DNA of 64,000 bases from Bin65 sp963665695 (GCA_963665695.1 OY762427.1:1302001-1366000); one strand, 5' to 3'; counted from the stretch's first letter, positions 8,710-18,016 are shown. The notes: generated by a model from the sequence alone, not told the origin. Numbers and translations: made by a program.

Positions 8710-8767
8710 GGGAGGGGTTATGCGCTCCGGTCGAAATGACGGGATGGGGGATCGGAACGAAGGGTGA

Positions 8768-8863
8768 GGAAGCGGCGCCGGGCAGGCGCCGGAGCCTGCG
8801 GCGTCGATGGAGCTCTCTCCGGGTTTCTCCGCTCCGCGCCTACGGCGCTCCGGTCGAAATGAC
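8768..8863. repeat. Intergenic palindromic repeat, partial copy C
   Basis: This copy keeps half the core (GCAGGCGCCGGAGCCTGCGG onward), the GGGTTTCTCC arm and a right end GGTCGAAATGAC. The left GTCATTTCGACCGA end is missing. The remaining bases to about 8990 are G-rich degenerate tails; no gene is visible between 8542 and 9042. Confidence 0.75.
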
Positions 8864-9042
8864 GGGTGAGGGGGCGTGGGGCGGAATGACGGGGGTGGGG
8901 GAGCGGAATGACGGGTGAGGGGCGCCGCCCCCGCCCCCCGCCCCCCGGCCCCCCCCATGCCGGCTTGCCCGCCGCGGGGGTGGGGGCTTAGGCTGTGCGG
9001 CTGGCGGCGCGGGGCGGCGCCGGGGCGGGGCGGAGGACGGCG

Positions 9043-10074
9043 ATGGCCTATCTCGACGACAGCGCGTGGCGCTATTTCTGGCATCCGGTCTGCACCCTGG
9101 CGGAGCTGGCCGCCGCCACGGCGGAGCGCCGGGCGCTCGCGGCCACGCTGCTCGGCGAGCCGGTCGCCGTCGCCGAGATCGCCGGCGCGCTCGCCGCCTT
9201 CCCGGACCGCTGCATCCACCGCTCGACGCGGCTGACGGCGGGCTGCATCGAGGCGGGCGGGCTGCGCTGCGCCTATCACGGCTGGCTCTACGACGCCGGG
9301 GGGCGGTGCGTCGAAATCCCGGCGATGCCGGACTATCCGATCCCGCCGGGCTTCCGGCTGCGCCGGATCGAGGCCCGCGCCGCCTACGACCTGGTCTGGC
9401 TGCGCCTCGACCCGGCGGCGGACACCGCCATTCCCGGCTGCCCGGCCTGGGGCGACGCGGCGTTCCGCTGCGTCCGGGGCGCGCCCTATACCTGGCCGAC
9501 CTCGGCCGGGCGGCGGCTGGAGAATTTCGTCGACCTGGCGCATTTCCCCTTCGTGCACGACGGCTCGCTCGGCGACCGGCGGCGGACGGCCGTACCGGTC
9601 GCGGAGGTCGAGCGGGCCGGCGGCGAGCTGCGCTTCCGCTTCGAGCCGGCGCCGGACATGGCGCTGCCGGACGTCGCCCTGATGGCGCCGACCGATTACC
9701 GCATCTGGATGCCGTTTACGGTCAATCTGGAATTCTTCTTCCCGGACGGGGAGCGCGGCCAGCTCTGGATGACCGCCTCGCCGGTCGCCTCCGGGACGTG
9801 CCGCAGCTTCTGGTTCACCTGCCGCACCGCCGACAGGGACGGCGACGACCGCCCGCATCTGGAGTTCCAGGACCTCGTGCTCGGCGAGGACCTGCCGGTG
9901 ATCGAGGCCCAGGACCCGCCGGAAATCCCCGGCCCGGCGGCCGAGCGGTCGGTGCCGGCGGACGCGGTCTCGCTCGCCTACCGCCGCCGGCTGCGCGAAC
10001 TGTCCGCCGCCGCGCGCAAAGGCGGCGCCGCAGTCGCCGCAACCCTGGCCCCGGAGCGGCGGCGGGCGCCGTAG
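9043..10074 (+). CDS. Rieske non-heme iron oxygenase, alpha-subunit-like
   Basis: A 343-residue cytoplasmic oxygenase. The N-terminal Rieske [2Fe-2S] domain has CIH (residues about 51-53) and CAYHGW (about 70-75), the C-x-H and C-x2-H ligand pairs. The catalytic domain shows NFVDLAHFPFVHDG, which matches the D..H....H part of the mononuclear iron site and the bridging aspartate. The third carboxylate ligand is probably one of the aspartates in the LPVIEAQDPP region. Length and layout match phthalate-dioxygenase-type enzymes (vanillate O-demethylase and relatives), which need a separate reductase; none is encoded nearby. The substrate is unknown. The ATG at 9043 follows GGAGGACGGCG. Palindromic repeats flank the gene on both sides, so it is a stand-alone unit. 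Confidence 0.85.
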   Translation: MAYLDDSAWRYFWHPVCTLAELAAATAERRALAATLLGEPVAVAEIAGALAAFPDRCIHRSTRLTAGCIEAGGLRCAYHGWLYDAGGRCVEIPAMPDYPIPPGFRLRRIEARAAYDLVWLRLDPAADTAIPGCPAWGDAAFRCVRGAPYTWPTSAGRRLENFVDLAHFPFVHDGSLGDRRRTAVPVAEVERAGGELRFRFEPAPDMALPDVALMAPTDYRIWMPFTVNLEFFFPDGERGQLWMTASPVASGTCRSFWFTCRTADRDGDDRPHLEFQDLVLGEDLPVIEAQDPPEIPGPAAERSVPADAVSLAYRRRLRELSAAARKGGAAVAATLAPERRRAP

Positions 10075-10108
10075 CCGGGGGGAGGGAGCGTGACCCCTCC
10101 CCACCTCC

Positions 10109-10263
10109 GTCATTTCGACCGAAGCGCCGTAAGGCGCGGAGCGGAGAAACCCGGAGGGCGCTCCATCGACGCCACAGGCTCCGGCGCCTGGCCGGCGCCC
10201 GTCGCCGGCCGGGTTTCTCCACTCCGCCCCGGCCCGGCGGGCCGGGGCGTCGGTCGAAATGAC
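10109..10263. repeat. Intergenic palindromic repeat, copy D
   Basis: Bounded by GTCATTTCGACCGA (10109-10122) and TCGGTCGAAATGAC (10250-10263), with nested GGAGAAACCCGG...CCGGGTTTCTCC arms around the core. The core runs in the same direction as copy B. It fills most of the gap between the convergent Rieske and permease genes (10075-10379); the rest is G-rich sequence without a gene. Confidence 0.85.
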
Positions 10264-10379
10264 GGGAGGGGGGATCGGAATGACGGGCGAGGGGGCGGCG
10301 GCGGGGGGGCCGCCCCTCGGCCCCCCGGCGCTCCGCTCGAAACGACCGCCGGGGCCGTCCCCCGGCGCTACAGTAGCCG

Positions 10380-11741
10380 TCAGGCGCCTTCGATTTCTTC
10401 GGGCAGGACGGCGTTGAGGACCGCTGCGGCGACGCCGGAGACGACGATGCCCGAGACGAACAGCGGCAGCGACCAGGCCGGCAGGATATCGGCCGGCAGC
10501 GGCCCGAAACCGGCGGCGCCGGCGAGCTGCTGGACCTGCCACAGCCCCATGCCGAGGCCGAGGGAGATCGCCGCGATCAGCATGTTGCGGGTCGACAGCC
10601 CGGAGCGCGCCACCAGCTTGAGGCCGGCGGAGACGATCAGGCCGAACATGATTACCGCGGCGCCGCCGAGCACCGGCTCGGGCATGGCGCCGATCACGGC
10701 GGCGAGCTTGGGCACGAAGCCGCAGAGCAGCAGGAAGATCGCGCCGATGGTCACGACATGCCGGCTCATCACCCGGGTGAAGGAGACCAGGCCGACATTC
10801 TGGCTGTAGGACGTGTTGGGCAGGCCGCCGAACAGGGCGACGACCGCCGAGCCCACGCCGTCGGCCATGATGCCGCCCTTGAGCTCCTTGTCGGTCGGCT
10901 CGCGGTCGGCGCCGCCGGCCGTCACGCCGGAGATGTCGCCCACCGTCTCGACCGTGGTGATGAAGGCCATGATGATCATCAGGCCGATCAGGCCGAGGGC
11001 GGCCGGAGTCGAAAATTCGAGGCCGAACCACTGGCCGGGCAGGCCGATCCAGTCGGCCTTGCCGATATTCGCGACCTTGCCGGGATTGAGCATCCCGAAC
11101 GGGATCGCGACCAGGTAGCCGATCACGATGCCGATGAAGACCGACGCGCTCGACCACACGCCCTTGCCGAACCGGCGGATCAGCAGGATGACGAGGATGA
11201 CGAACAGGGCCATCGCCCAGTTGCCGACGTCGCCGAATCCGATCTTCTGGCAGAAGCCGGCCGGGTAGGCGCCGCAGCCGGCGGAATATTTGATGCCCAC
11301 CGGCAGCAGGGTGAAGCCGATCGTCATCACCACCACGCCGGAGACCAGGCCCGGAATGAAGCGGCGGATCTGCGGGATGAAATAGCCCAGCACGATCTGG
11401 AACAGCCCGCCGACCAGGCTGGCGCCGAAGACGGCGGCGAGGCTGGCCCCGCCCTTGATGGCGGCGGTGAGGATGCCGACATAGGCGAAGCTGGTGCCCT
11501 GGACGATCGGCAGGCGCGAGCCGACGGGCCCGATGCCGATCGTCTGGATCAGGGTCGCGACGCCCGCGGCGAGCAGGGCGATCTGCACCAGCACGGTGAT
11601 GTATTGCGGCCCCGCGGCGAGCGCGATGAGCAGCGGCACCGTGATGTTGCCGGCGAACATCGCCAGGACATGCTGGATGCCGAGCGGGATGGCTTCGCCC
11701 AGAGGCGGCCTGTAATCGGGATCTTTGAGTTTTTCGTCCAT
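10380..11741 (-). CDS. NCS2-family nucleobase permease (uracil/xanthine type)
   Basis: A 453-residue inner-membrane transporter with about 12-14 hydrophobic segments. It carries the nucleobase-ascorbate transporter signature QNVGLVSFTR, preceded by FGGLPNTSYS, and the upstream TM region AFITTVETVGDISGVTA. Both are characteristic of the uracil-xanthine permease (UraA/XanP/UacT) branch. The two helical-hairpin segments of the 7+7 fold match in length. Xanthine or urate is somewhat favoured by the TSYSQNVGL context, but this is an inference. It is divergent from the ATP-grasp gene and convergent with the Rieske gene, so it is probably monocistronic. The 278-bp upstream gap (11742-12019) shows no feature I can assign. 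Confidence 0.9.
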   Translation of the reverse strand: MDEKLKDPDYRPPLGEAIPLGIQHVLAMFAGNITVPLLIALAAGPQYITVLVQIALLAAGVATLIQTIGIGPVGSRLPIVQGTSFAYVGILTAAIKGGASLAAVFGASLVGGLFQIVLGYFIPQIRRFIPGLVSGVVVMTIGFTLLPVGIKYSAGCGAYPAGFCQKIGFGDVGNWAMALFVILVILLIRRFGKGVWSSASVFIGIVIGYLVAIPFGMLNPGKVANIGKADWIGLPGQWFGLEFSTPAALGLIGLMIIMAFITTVETVGDISGVTAGGADREPTDKELKGGIMADGVGSAVVALFGGLPNTSYSQNVGLVSFTRVMSRHVVTIGAIFLLLCGFVPKLAAVIGAMPEPVLGGAAVIMFGLIVSAGLKLVARSGLSTRNMLIAAISLGLGMGLWQVQQLAGAAGFGPLPADILPAWSLPLFVSGIVVSGVAAAVLNAVLPEEIEGA

Positions 11742-12019
11742 AACCGGCGTTCCCTCAATCGGGTGGCGGAGGCGCCGGGACGTTGCCGGGGCGCCAGCGG
11801 CTGACTCCGGACCGGGTCAAGCCAGCCATGGTCGCACGCCCTCCGGCCGGGAATCAAGACGCCGTGGGTCCGGTCGGCCCCGCCGGCGGTGAAAGACTGC
11901 AAAAACCGGCTTGCCCAACATCGGAGGGCCGACATACGTTGTCGGCAACCGCGCGGCCGGCCGGACCGCCGGGAAACGGGCGGACAGCGGACGGACAGGC
12001 AAGGGGCGAGGCAGGGCGG

Positions 12020-13501
12020 ATGCCGGTCGAACGGGCGGAAAGCGGCGCGCCGCCGCCGGAAGAAGGCCACCTTTTCGCCGGCTACGAGACCGATCCGGCG
12101 TTCTACGACGAGATGTTCGACGCCGACGGCGCGCCGCGCGCCCATTGCCGCGAATTGTGGGCCGCCCTCGGCGGGACGCCGCGCGACGAGCTCGCGACCA
12201 TGCAGGAGCGCGCGGAGCGGTCCTTCCTGCACGAAGGCGTCACCTTTTCGGTCTACGGCGAGGGCGGCGCGCAGGAGCGCATCATCCCGATCGATATCGT
12301 GCCGCGGATCGTCGCCGCCGAGCAATGGGACTTGCTCGAACGCGGCCTGCGCCAGCGGCTCGAGGCGCTCAACCTGTTCCTGGCGGATATCTACGGCCCC
12401 GGCCGGGCCGTCGCCGACGGCGTCCTCCCGGCCGAGATGGTGCGCGGCTGCCCGCAGTTCCGCAACGCCATGCGCGGCGTCGACGTTCCCCACGGCGCCT
12501 ATGTCTCGGTGTGCGGCACCGACCTGGTGCGGACCCACGACGGCTTCCTGGTCCTGGAAGACAATCTGCGGGTGCCGTCGGGCGTGTCCTACATGCTGGC
12601 CAACCGGGCGGCGGTCAAGGCGAGCCTGCGCGACGCGTTCCGCCGGCACCGGGTGCGCGGGATCGAGGATTACGGCCGGCTGCTCCGCCGGACGCTGGCC
12701 GAACTGTCGCCGCGCGGCGACGCCGACCCGACCATCGTCCTGCTGACGCCGGGCGTCTACAACTCGGCCTTCTACGAGCACATGTTCCTGGCCCGCGAGG
12801 CCGGCGTGGAACTGGTGCAGGGCAGCGACCTGACCGTGCGCAACGGCTTCGTCTACATGCGCACGACCGGCGGGCTGCGCCGGGTCGACGTGATCTACCG
12901 GCGGATCGACGACGATTTCCTCGATCCCCTGACCTTCCGGCCCGATTCGCTGCTCGGCGCGCCCGGCCTGTTCAACGCCTACCGGCGCGGCAACGTCGCC
13001 ATCGCCAACGCGCCCGGCACCGGGGTGGCCGACGACAAGAGCGTCTATGCCTACGTTCCGGACATCATCCGCTATTTCCTCAACGAGGAGCCCCTGCTCG
13101 CCAATGTGGAGACCCGCCTGTGCCGCGATCCGGAGGGGCTGGAATACACGCTCGACAATCTGGACAAGCTGGTGGTCAAGGAGGTCGGCGGCTCGGGCGG
13201 CTACGGCATGCTGGTCGGGCCGCACGCGACGGCGGAGGAGCGCAGCGCCTTCGCCGGGAAGATCCGCGCGGCGCCGGAAAACTACATTTCCCAGCCGACG
13301 CTGGACCTGTCCCGCGCGCCGTGCCTGACCGAGGACGGCGCGGCGCCGCGCCATGTCGATCTGCGCCCCTTCATCCTGCGCGGGCGGGAGACCCGCCTGG
13401 TCCCCGGCGCCTTCTGCCGGGTCGCGCTCACCCCCGGCTCGCTCGTCGTCAATTCGAGCCAGGGCGGCGGCGGCAAGGACCTCTGGGTGCTTTCCGGGTA
13501 G
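12020..13501 (+). CDS. Circularly permuted ATP-grasp family protein (DUF404/DUF407 type)
   Basis: A 493-residue cytoplasmic protein of the circularly permuted ATP-grasp type 2 family. Recognisable stretches are YDEMFDADGAPRAHCRELWA near the N-terminus, VSVCGTDLVRTHDGFLVLED, LEDNLRVPSGVSYMLANRA, IYRRIDDDFLDPL, and KEVGGSGGYGM with the lysine and glycine-rich ATP-binding loop. The ATG at 12020 follows GAGGCAGGGCGG and precedes the first conserved block by about 20 residues. The family is predicted to form peptide-like bonds, but the product is not established. It pairs with an alpha-E gene 4 bp downstream, the standard partner. The transglutaminase-like and protease genes often found with this pair are absent here. 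Confidence 0.88.
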   Translation: MPVERAESGAPPPEEGHLFAGYETDPAFYDEMFDADGAPRAHCRELWAALGGTPRDELATMQERAERSFLHEGVTFSVYGEGGAQERIIPIDIVPRIVAAEQWDLLERGLRQRLEALNLFLADIYGPGRAVADGVLPAEMVRGCPQFRNAMRGVDVPHGAYVSVCGTDLVRTHDGFLVLEDNLRVPSGVSYMLANRAAVKASLRDAFRRHRVRGIEDYGRLLRRTLAELSPRGDADPTIVLLTPGVYNSAFYEHMFLAREAGVELVQGSDLTVRNGFVYMRTTGGLRRVDVIYRRIDDDFLDPLTFRPDSLLGAPGLFNAYRRGNVAIANAPGTGVADDKSVYAYVPDIIRYFLNEEPLLANVETRLCRDPEGLEYTLDNLDKLVVKEVGGSGGYGMLVGPHATAEERSAFAGKIRAAPENYISQPTLDLSRAPCLTEDGAAPRHVDLRPFILRGRETRLVPGAFCRVALTPGSLVVNSSQGGGGKDLWVLSG

Positions 13502-13505
13502 CGCC

Positions 13506-14618
13506 ATGCTGTCGCGCAGCGCCCTGGGCCTTTACTGGATCGGCCGCTATCTCGAGCGGGCGCAGCACGGCTGCCGGCTGATCGCCGACCAGTTCGAGAC
13601 CATGAAGGACCGCCCGGTCGACGAAATCGACAGGGGCTGGCGGCGGCTGTACCGGGGGCTGCGGCGCGTTCCGGTCGGCGGCGCGCTCGATTCGAATCTC
13701 GACGACGAGCGGTTCATGCTGGTCGACGCCTTCACCCTGGCCGACGACCTGACCTTCGAACCCGGCAATCCGGATTCGATCCGCAGCAGCCTCGCCAACG
13801 CGCGCGAGAACGCCCGCCAGGTGCGCAACGTCGTCGACGAAGATCTGTGGTCCTGCCTGAACCTCGCCTGTCTGAATATCCGGGATGTCGAGATTGCCGA
13901 TATCTGGAAGGACCGGCCGAACGAATTCTACCGCCGGACCGAAGACGCGGTCCGCACCTTCTTCGGCATCGCCGAGAGCAGCATGTACCGCGACGACGGC
14001 TGGCACTTCCTGCAGCTCGGCCGGTTCGTCGAGCGGGCGCAGCTGGTCTCCGCGCTGCTCGAAGCGCAACTCGCGGTCTATCCGGCCGCCGCGCCGGACG
14101 CCGGCCCGGCTTCCGGCCCGGAAACGTTCGATGCCGGGGCGGACGCAGCCGCGGACGCAGCCGCAGACGCCGGGCCGGCCGGCGGCCCCGAAACCGATCG
14201 GGCAACCGATCGGGCAGCCGATCGGGCGGCCGATCCGGACTGGCTCTCGCTGCTGCGCATCTGCGCGGCGCGGGACGCCTACGGCCGGCTCCATTCCCTG
14301 CACTACGATCCCGCCGCCGTGGTGGATTTCCTGGTTGCCGACCCGCTGCTGTCGCGCTCGGTCCGCTACGCCCTGGCGCAGGTTTGCGCGGCGCTCGACG
14401 CCGTTTCCGCCGGCCGGCCGCTGATCGCCGAGGCCGGGCGCCGGGCCGGCCGGCTGGCGGCGTCGATCGACTACGACTGGCCGAACCGCGATCCGGCGGA
14501 CGAAGAGGCCATCCGCGCCACGCTGCGCGGGATCGGCGACTCCTGCCGCCTGCTCCACGACGATATCGACGCGGCCTATTTCAGCTACGGCCCCGGAGAC
14601 GGCGAAGACGGGCCGTGA
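13506..14618 (+). CDS. Alpha-E domain protein, partner of the ATP-grasp protein
   Basis: A 370-residue all-helical protein starting MLSRSALGLYWIGRYLERAQ, the hallmark N-terminus of alpha-E proteins. Further conserved blocks are SIRSSLANARENARQVR, SSMYRDDGWHFLQLGRFVERA and DYDWPNRDPADEEAIR. It starts 4 bp after the ATP-grasp stop, so the two are translated from one message and probably act as a complex. An insert of about 50 residues (roughly 195-243), rich in Ala, Asp and Pro with ATDRAADRAADRAADPD repeats, splits the domain; most family members lack it. It looks like a low-complexity expansion in a loop. Biochemical function of the family is not established. Confidence 0.88.
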   Translation: MLSRSALGLYWIGRYLERAQHGCRLIADQFETMKDRPVDEIDRGWRRLYRGLRRVPVGGALDSNLDDERFMLVDAFTLADDLTFEPGNPDSIRSSLANARENARQVRNVVDEDLWSCLNLACLNIRDVEIADIWKDRPNEFYRRTEDAVRTFFGIAESSMYRDDGWHFLQLGRFVERAQLVSALLEAQLAVYPAAAPDAGPASGPETFDAGADAAADAAADAGPAGGPETDRATDRAADRAADPDWLSLLRICAARDAYGRLHSLHYDPAAVVDFLVADPLLSRSVRYALAQVCAALDAVSAGRPLIAEAGRRAGRLAASIDYDWPNRDPADEEAIRATLRGIGDSCRLLHDDIDAAYFSYGPGDGEDGP

Positions 14619-14642
14619 CGCCGGAGGGAGATCCGGGCGCCG

Positions 14643-16826
14643 CTACGCCTTCGGCAGATCGATAATCATTTCGGTGAATTCGCCGGCTTCGGTTTCGACC
14701 CGGATGTGGCCGCCGTGCTGCCGGACGATGTCGCTCGAGAGCGCGAGGCCGAGCCCGGTGCCCTGGTCGGTCGGCTTGGTCGTGAAGAAGGGATTGAAGA
14801 TCTTCTCGACCAGCTCGTCCGGGATGCCGCCGCCATTGTCCCGGATGCGGATTTCGACGCCGTCCCCGGCGCCGCGGGTCGTCAGCCGCAACCGGGGCTC
14901 GTAGTCGGCGCCGCCTTCCTTCAGCTTGACGGCGTCCGGGTCGGACTCCTTCAGCGCCATGCGCTTCTCGTGGGTCGCGTAGCAGGCGTTGGTCACCATG
15001 TTCAGGAAAACCCGGCTGATATCCTGGGGAATGACCTCGATCTCGCCGATACCGGGGTCGAAATCCTCCTGCATGTCGAGGTTGAAGTCCGGATCGCTCG
15101 CCCGCGCGCTGTGATAGGCGAGCTTGGCGTGCTCGGAGAGCAGCGCGTTGATATCGGCCGGCCGCCGTTCGCCCGAGCCCCGGCCCATCTGGAGCATGCT
15201 CTGGACGATATTGTTCGCCCGCTCGCCATGCTCGTGGATCGTCTTGAGGTTGCCGGTGAGGTCGCCGGCGATCTCCTCGATGATTTCCGCGGTATCGTCG
15301 TCCGCCCCGCTGTCGTCCGTTCCGCCGCTGTCCGCGGCGGCCGGCTTCTTGCCGTCCCCCGCCAGATTGCGGACTTCCGCCAGCAGTTCCTCCATCAGTT
15401 CGACCGAGACTTCCGAGAAATTCTTGATGAAATTCAGCGGGTTCTTGATTTCGTGGGCGACGCCGGCGGTCAGTTCGCCGAGCGCCGCCAGCTTCTCCCG
15501 CATGACGATCTGGTCCTGCGCCTTCTCCAGGTCGCCCAGCGCGGTTTCGAGCTGGTCGTTCTTGCTCTTGAGCTCCTCGGCCAGCTTCTCCACCAGGTTC
15601 AGCCGCTGGACTTCGAGGGCGTGGCGGCGGAAGACCTCGAGCGCCGCGGCCATCTCGCCGACCTCGTCGCGCCCGCCGATATCGACTTCGGCCTCCAGGT
15701 CGCCTTCGGCCATGCGGCGCATGCGGTCCGACAGGCGGCCGAGCCGCCGCGAGAGGAAGCGGCCGACATAGATCCAGGACAGCAGCACGGCGCCGACCAC
15801 GCTGACGGCGCTGATCAGCAGCAGGAGGTTGCGCCCGGTCAGGATCGCCTCGGCCGAGGCGAGGGTGGCTTCCCGCACGCTGACGCGGGCGGTCCGGACC
15901 AGCCCTTCGGCCGCGGAGACGAGTTCGACGGCGAGGCTGCGGTTGCGTTCCAGGAGATCGCGTTGCCGGCCGTCTATGGCGAGTTCCCGGGCGCGCAGGC
16001 CGAAGACGTTGTCCGGCCCTTCGCCCAGCGCGATCAGCCGGCCGAACGGCTCGGTGAGCCGCGTACCGAGGGCGTCGTCGCCAAGCCGGGACAGGCGCCG
16101 CTTGATCCCCCGCGCGGTCGCCTCGAAGCTCTCCCGCAGCGGCTCCAGCAACGAGGCGTCGGACACGTTCAGCGCCGCCGCCAGGAGCTGGGCGCCGGTC
16201 GTGGCGTCGGCCCGCAGTTCCGCAAAATGGCGGTACCGGGTGATCGCCGCCTGCGAAAGATGCTCGCCGGGCGGCGCCGGCGGCAGGCCGAGCCGGCGGT
16301 AGCCGGTCACGGCGTAGAACAGTTGATCGTCGATCAGCGGAATCAGGCCGCCGACCAGCCGGCCGCGCAGCGCCGACACTTCCCTGAGCCGCGCCTGGTG
16401 CCGTTCGGCCAGTTCGAAGCGTCTGGCCATCGAGGCCTCGATCGCCTCGATGTTGGCCATCAGGGCCTGACCGCTCCGGCGCAGCGCTTCGGAGCGCGAC
16501 GCATCGCCTTCGGCGCCGGTCAGCGCCTTGAGCTGCGCTTCGAAGGCCCTCCGGTCGTCGGCGATGCCGCCGGCGATCCGGGCCAGCTCGCCGGGCGTGG
16601 CGGCGGCGGTCAGGCGCGGCGCGGCGGCGACCAGCGCGCCGCTCTGCTGGGCGACGGCGAACGCAGCGGCCATTTCCGGCACGCTGCCCTCGTTCACCCG
16701 GCTCTGCACGTCGCCGACGCGGTCGAAGGAAATCCAGCCGACCAGGCTGGCGACGATCGTGAAGGAGACGGCGCCCCCGATCCCGAGGTAGAGCTGAGTC
16801 GACAGGCTTCTGGGAAAGAAAGTCAC
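14643..16826 (-). CDS. Membrane sensor histidine kinase with HAMP domain
   Basis: A 727-residue inner-membrane kinase. A TM segment near residues 12-33 and another near 335-355 enclose a large periplasmic helical sensor region. A HAMP domain follows (LSRRLGRLSDRMRRMAEGDL), then a coiled coil, then the kinase core: H-box GVAHEIKNPLNFIKNF, N-box NMVTNACYATH, G1 IRDNGGGIPDE, F-box IFNPFFTTKP, G2 GTGLGLAL. No receiver is attached. The start is GTG at 16826, overlapping the stop of the binding-protein gene (GTGA). It is last of four tightly coupled genes. The likely target is the receiver-PP2C protein at the head of this unit, and the upstream binding protein may be its ligand sensor; both are inferences from gene order. 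Confidence 0.9.
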   Translation of the reverse strand: MTFFPRSLSTQLYLGIGGAVSFTIVASLVGWISFDRVGDVQSRVNEGSVPEMAAAFAVAQQSGALVAAAPRLTAAATPGELARIAGGIADDRRAFEAQLKALTGAEGDASRSEALRRSGQALMANIEAIEASMARRFELAERHQARLREVSALRGRLVGGLIPLIDDQLFYAVTGYRRLGLPPAPPGEHLSQAAITRYRHFAELRADATTGAQLLAAALNVSDASLLEPLRESFEATARGIKRRLSRLGDDALGTRLTEPFGRLIALGEGPDNVFGLRARELAIDGRQRDLLERNRSLAVELVSAAEGLVRTARVSVREATLASAEAILTGRNLLLLISAVSVVGAVLLSWIYVGRFLSRRLGRLSDRMRRMAEGDLEAEVDIGGRDEVGEMAAALEVFRRHALEVQRLNLVEKLAEELKSKNDQLETALGDLEKAQDQIVMREKLAALGELTAGVAHEIKNPLNFIKNFSEVSVELMEELLAEVRNLAGDGKKPAAADSGGTDDSGADDDTAEIIEEIAGDLTGNLKTIHEHGERANNIVQSMLQMGRGSGERRPADINALLSEHAKLAYHSARASDPDFNLDMQEDFDPGIGEIEVIPQDISRVFLNMVTNACYATHEKRMALKESDPDAVKLKEGGADYEPRLRLTTRGAGDGVEIRIRDNGGGIPDELVEKIFNPFFTTKPTDQGTGLGLALSSDIVRQHGGHIRVETEAGEFTEMIIDLPKA

Positions 16827-18016
16827 CGCGCCGCCGGATCCCGGAGCGTGTCGACCGCGCGATAGCGGCCGTCATTGCCGATGACGGTAAGGAAGACGCG
16901 GTCCGATCCCTGGTTGTCGTCGGCGTCGTAGCGCAGCTTGAAGCCGCCGATGTCGATTTCCTTTGCGGTCCGAAGGCGGGCCAGAAAACAGGCCCGGTCC
17001 GGCTGTGCGCCGCAGTCCTGCAGCGCGGCGACCGCAAGGCGCCCGGCCAGATAGCCTTCGAGCGAGACGAAACCGGGCTGTGCGCCGTTGCCGTGCCTGG
17101 CCAGCGCCCGGCGGTAGGAGGCGAGAACCGGCAGCCGGCTCCCGGTCGGAAACGGGACGACCTGGGTGACGTAAACGCCGGCGCCGGCCGGGCCCAGTTC
17201 GCGGCGCAGGGCGTTGCTGCCGACGAAGGAGATGGTCATGAAAACCGGGTCGAAGCCGATATGCCGCGCCCAGGCGATAAACGCCGCGACCGGCCGGTAG
17301 GCGCCGACCAGCACCACCGCGCCGGGGTCGGCGCTGCGCAGGTCGAGCAGGGCGGTCTTGACCGCCGTCGTGTTGCGCGGATACACGCCCGTGCCGACCG
17401 GCTTCAGCCCCCGGCGTTCGAGCGCGCGGAGCACGCCGCGATAGCCTGCCCGGCCGAAGGTGTCGTCCTGGTACAGGACGGCGATGCGGTCGATGCCGCG
17501 GTCGCCGATCAGGCGCGCCACCATTTCCTCCGTTTCCTGGTAATAGGAGGCGCGCAGGTTGACGACGATCCGCAGCTTCGGGTCGCGCAGGAATTCCGCG
17601 CCGGTGAACGGCGCCACATAGGGCACGCCGGCCGACGCGGCGACCGGCACTGCGGAGCGCGAGGTCGGTGTGCCGACCGCGCCGATCAGGGCGAAAACCT
17701 TCTCCCGATTCGCCAGTATCGCGGTGTTCGCGATGGCCGCCTCGGGTTCGTAGGCGTCGTCGAGCGACTTGAGTTCGAGCCGCCGGCCGTGGACGCCGCC
17801 CTTGTCGTTGATCTCGGCGAACGCGGCCTCGATGCCCAGCCGCATATGCCGGCCCAGATCGCCCGCAGGGCCGCTGAAGGCGGCGGACTGGCCGAACAGC
17901 ACGCGGCCGGCGGAAACGCCCTGTTCCGCTGCGACGGGGGCCGCCGCTCCCGGCGCCAGCAGCGGCAACGCGACCGCCAGCAGCGCCGCCGCCCACCGGC
18001 CGGGCGGCCGCCTCAT
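16823..18016 (-). CDS. Periplasmic ligand-binding protein (LivJ-like ABC substrate-binding family)
   Basis: A 397-residue protein with a signal peptide (WAAALLAVALPLLAPGAAAPVAA) and a type 1 periplasmic-binding fold. Typical motifs are VLFGQSAAFSGPAGDLGRHM, GIEAAFAEINDKGGVHGRRL and the hinge region IDRIAVLYQDDTFGRAGY. It looks like a branched-chain amino-acid or urea-type binding protein. No permease or ATPase gene is nearby. Instead it lies between an RsbW-like kinase gene (ATGA overlap) and a histidine kinase gene (GTGA overlap), so it probably serves signal input rather than transport. The ATG at 18016 is fixed by the overlap and the signal peptide. Confidence 0.87.
   Translation of the reverse strand: MRRPPGRWAAALLAVALPLLAPGAAAPVAAEQGVSAGRVLFGQSAAFSGPAGDLGRHMRLGIEAAFAEINDKGGVHGRRLELKSLDDAYEPEAAIANTAILANREKVFALIGAVGTPTSRSAVPVAASAGVPYVAPFTGAEFLRDPKLRIVVNLRASYYQETEEMVARLIGDRGIDRIAVLYQDDTFGRAGYRGVLRALERRGLKPVGTGVYPRNTTAVKTALLDLRSADPGAVVLVGAYRPVAAFIAWARHIGFDPVFMTISFVGSNALRRELGPAGAGVYVTQVVPFPTGSRLPVLASYRRALARHGNGAQPGFVSLEGYLAGRLAVAALQDCGAQPDRACFLARLRTAKEIDIGGFKLRYDADDNQGSDRVFLTVIGNDGRYRAVDTLRDPAAR

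Noticed and set aside
7162..11157. A 1,331-codon open frame on the minus strand
   Set aside because: It runs antisense through the Slam gene, repeats and Rieske gene and only its last part matches the permease frame region; composition is Arg/Ala/Gly-rich and it has no domain. High GC makes such open frames common here.
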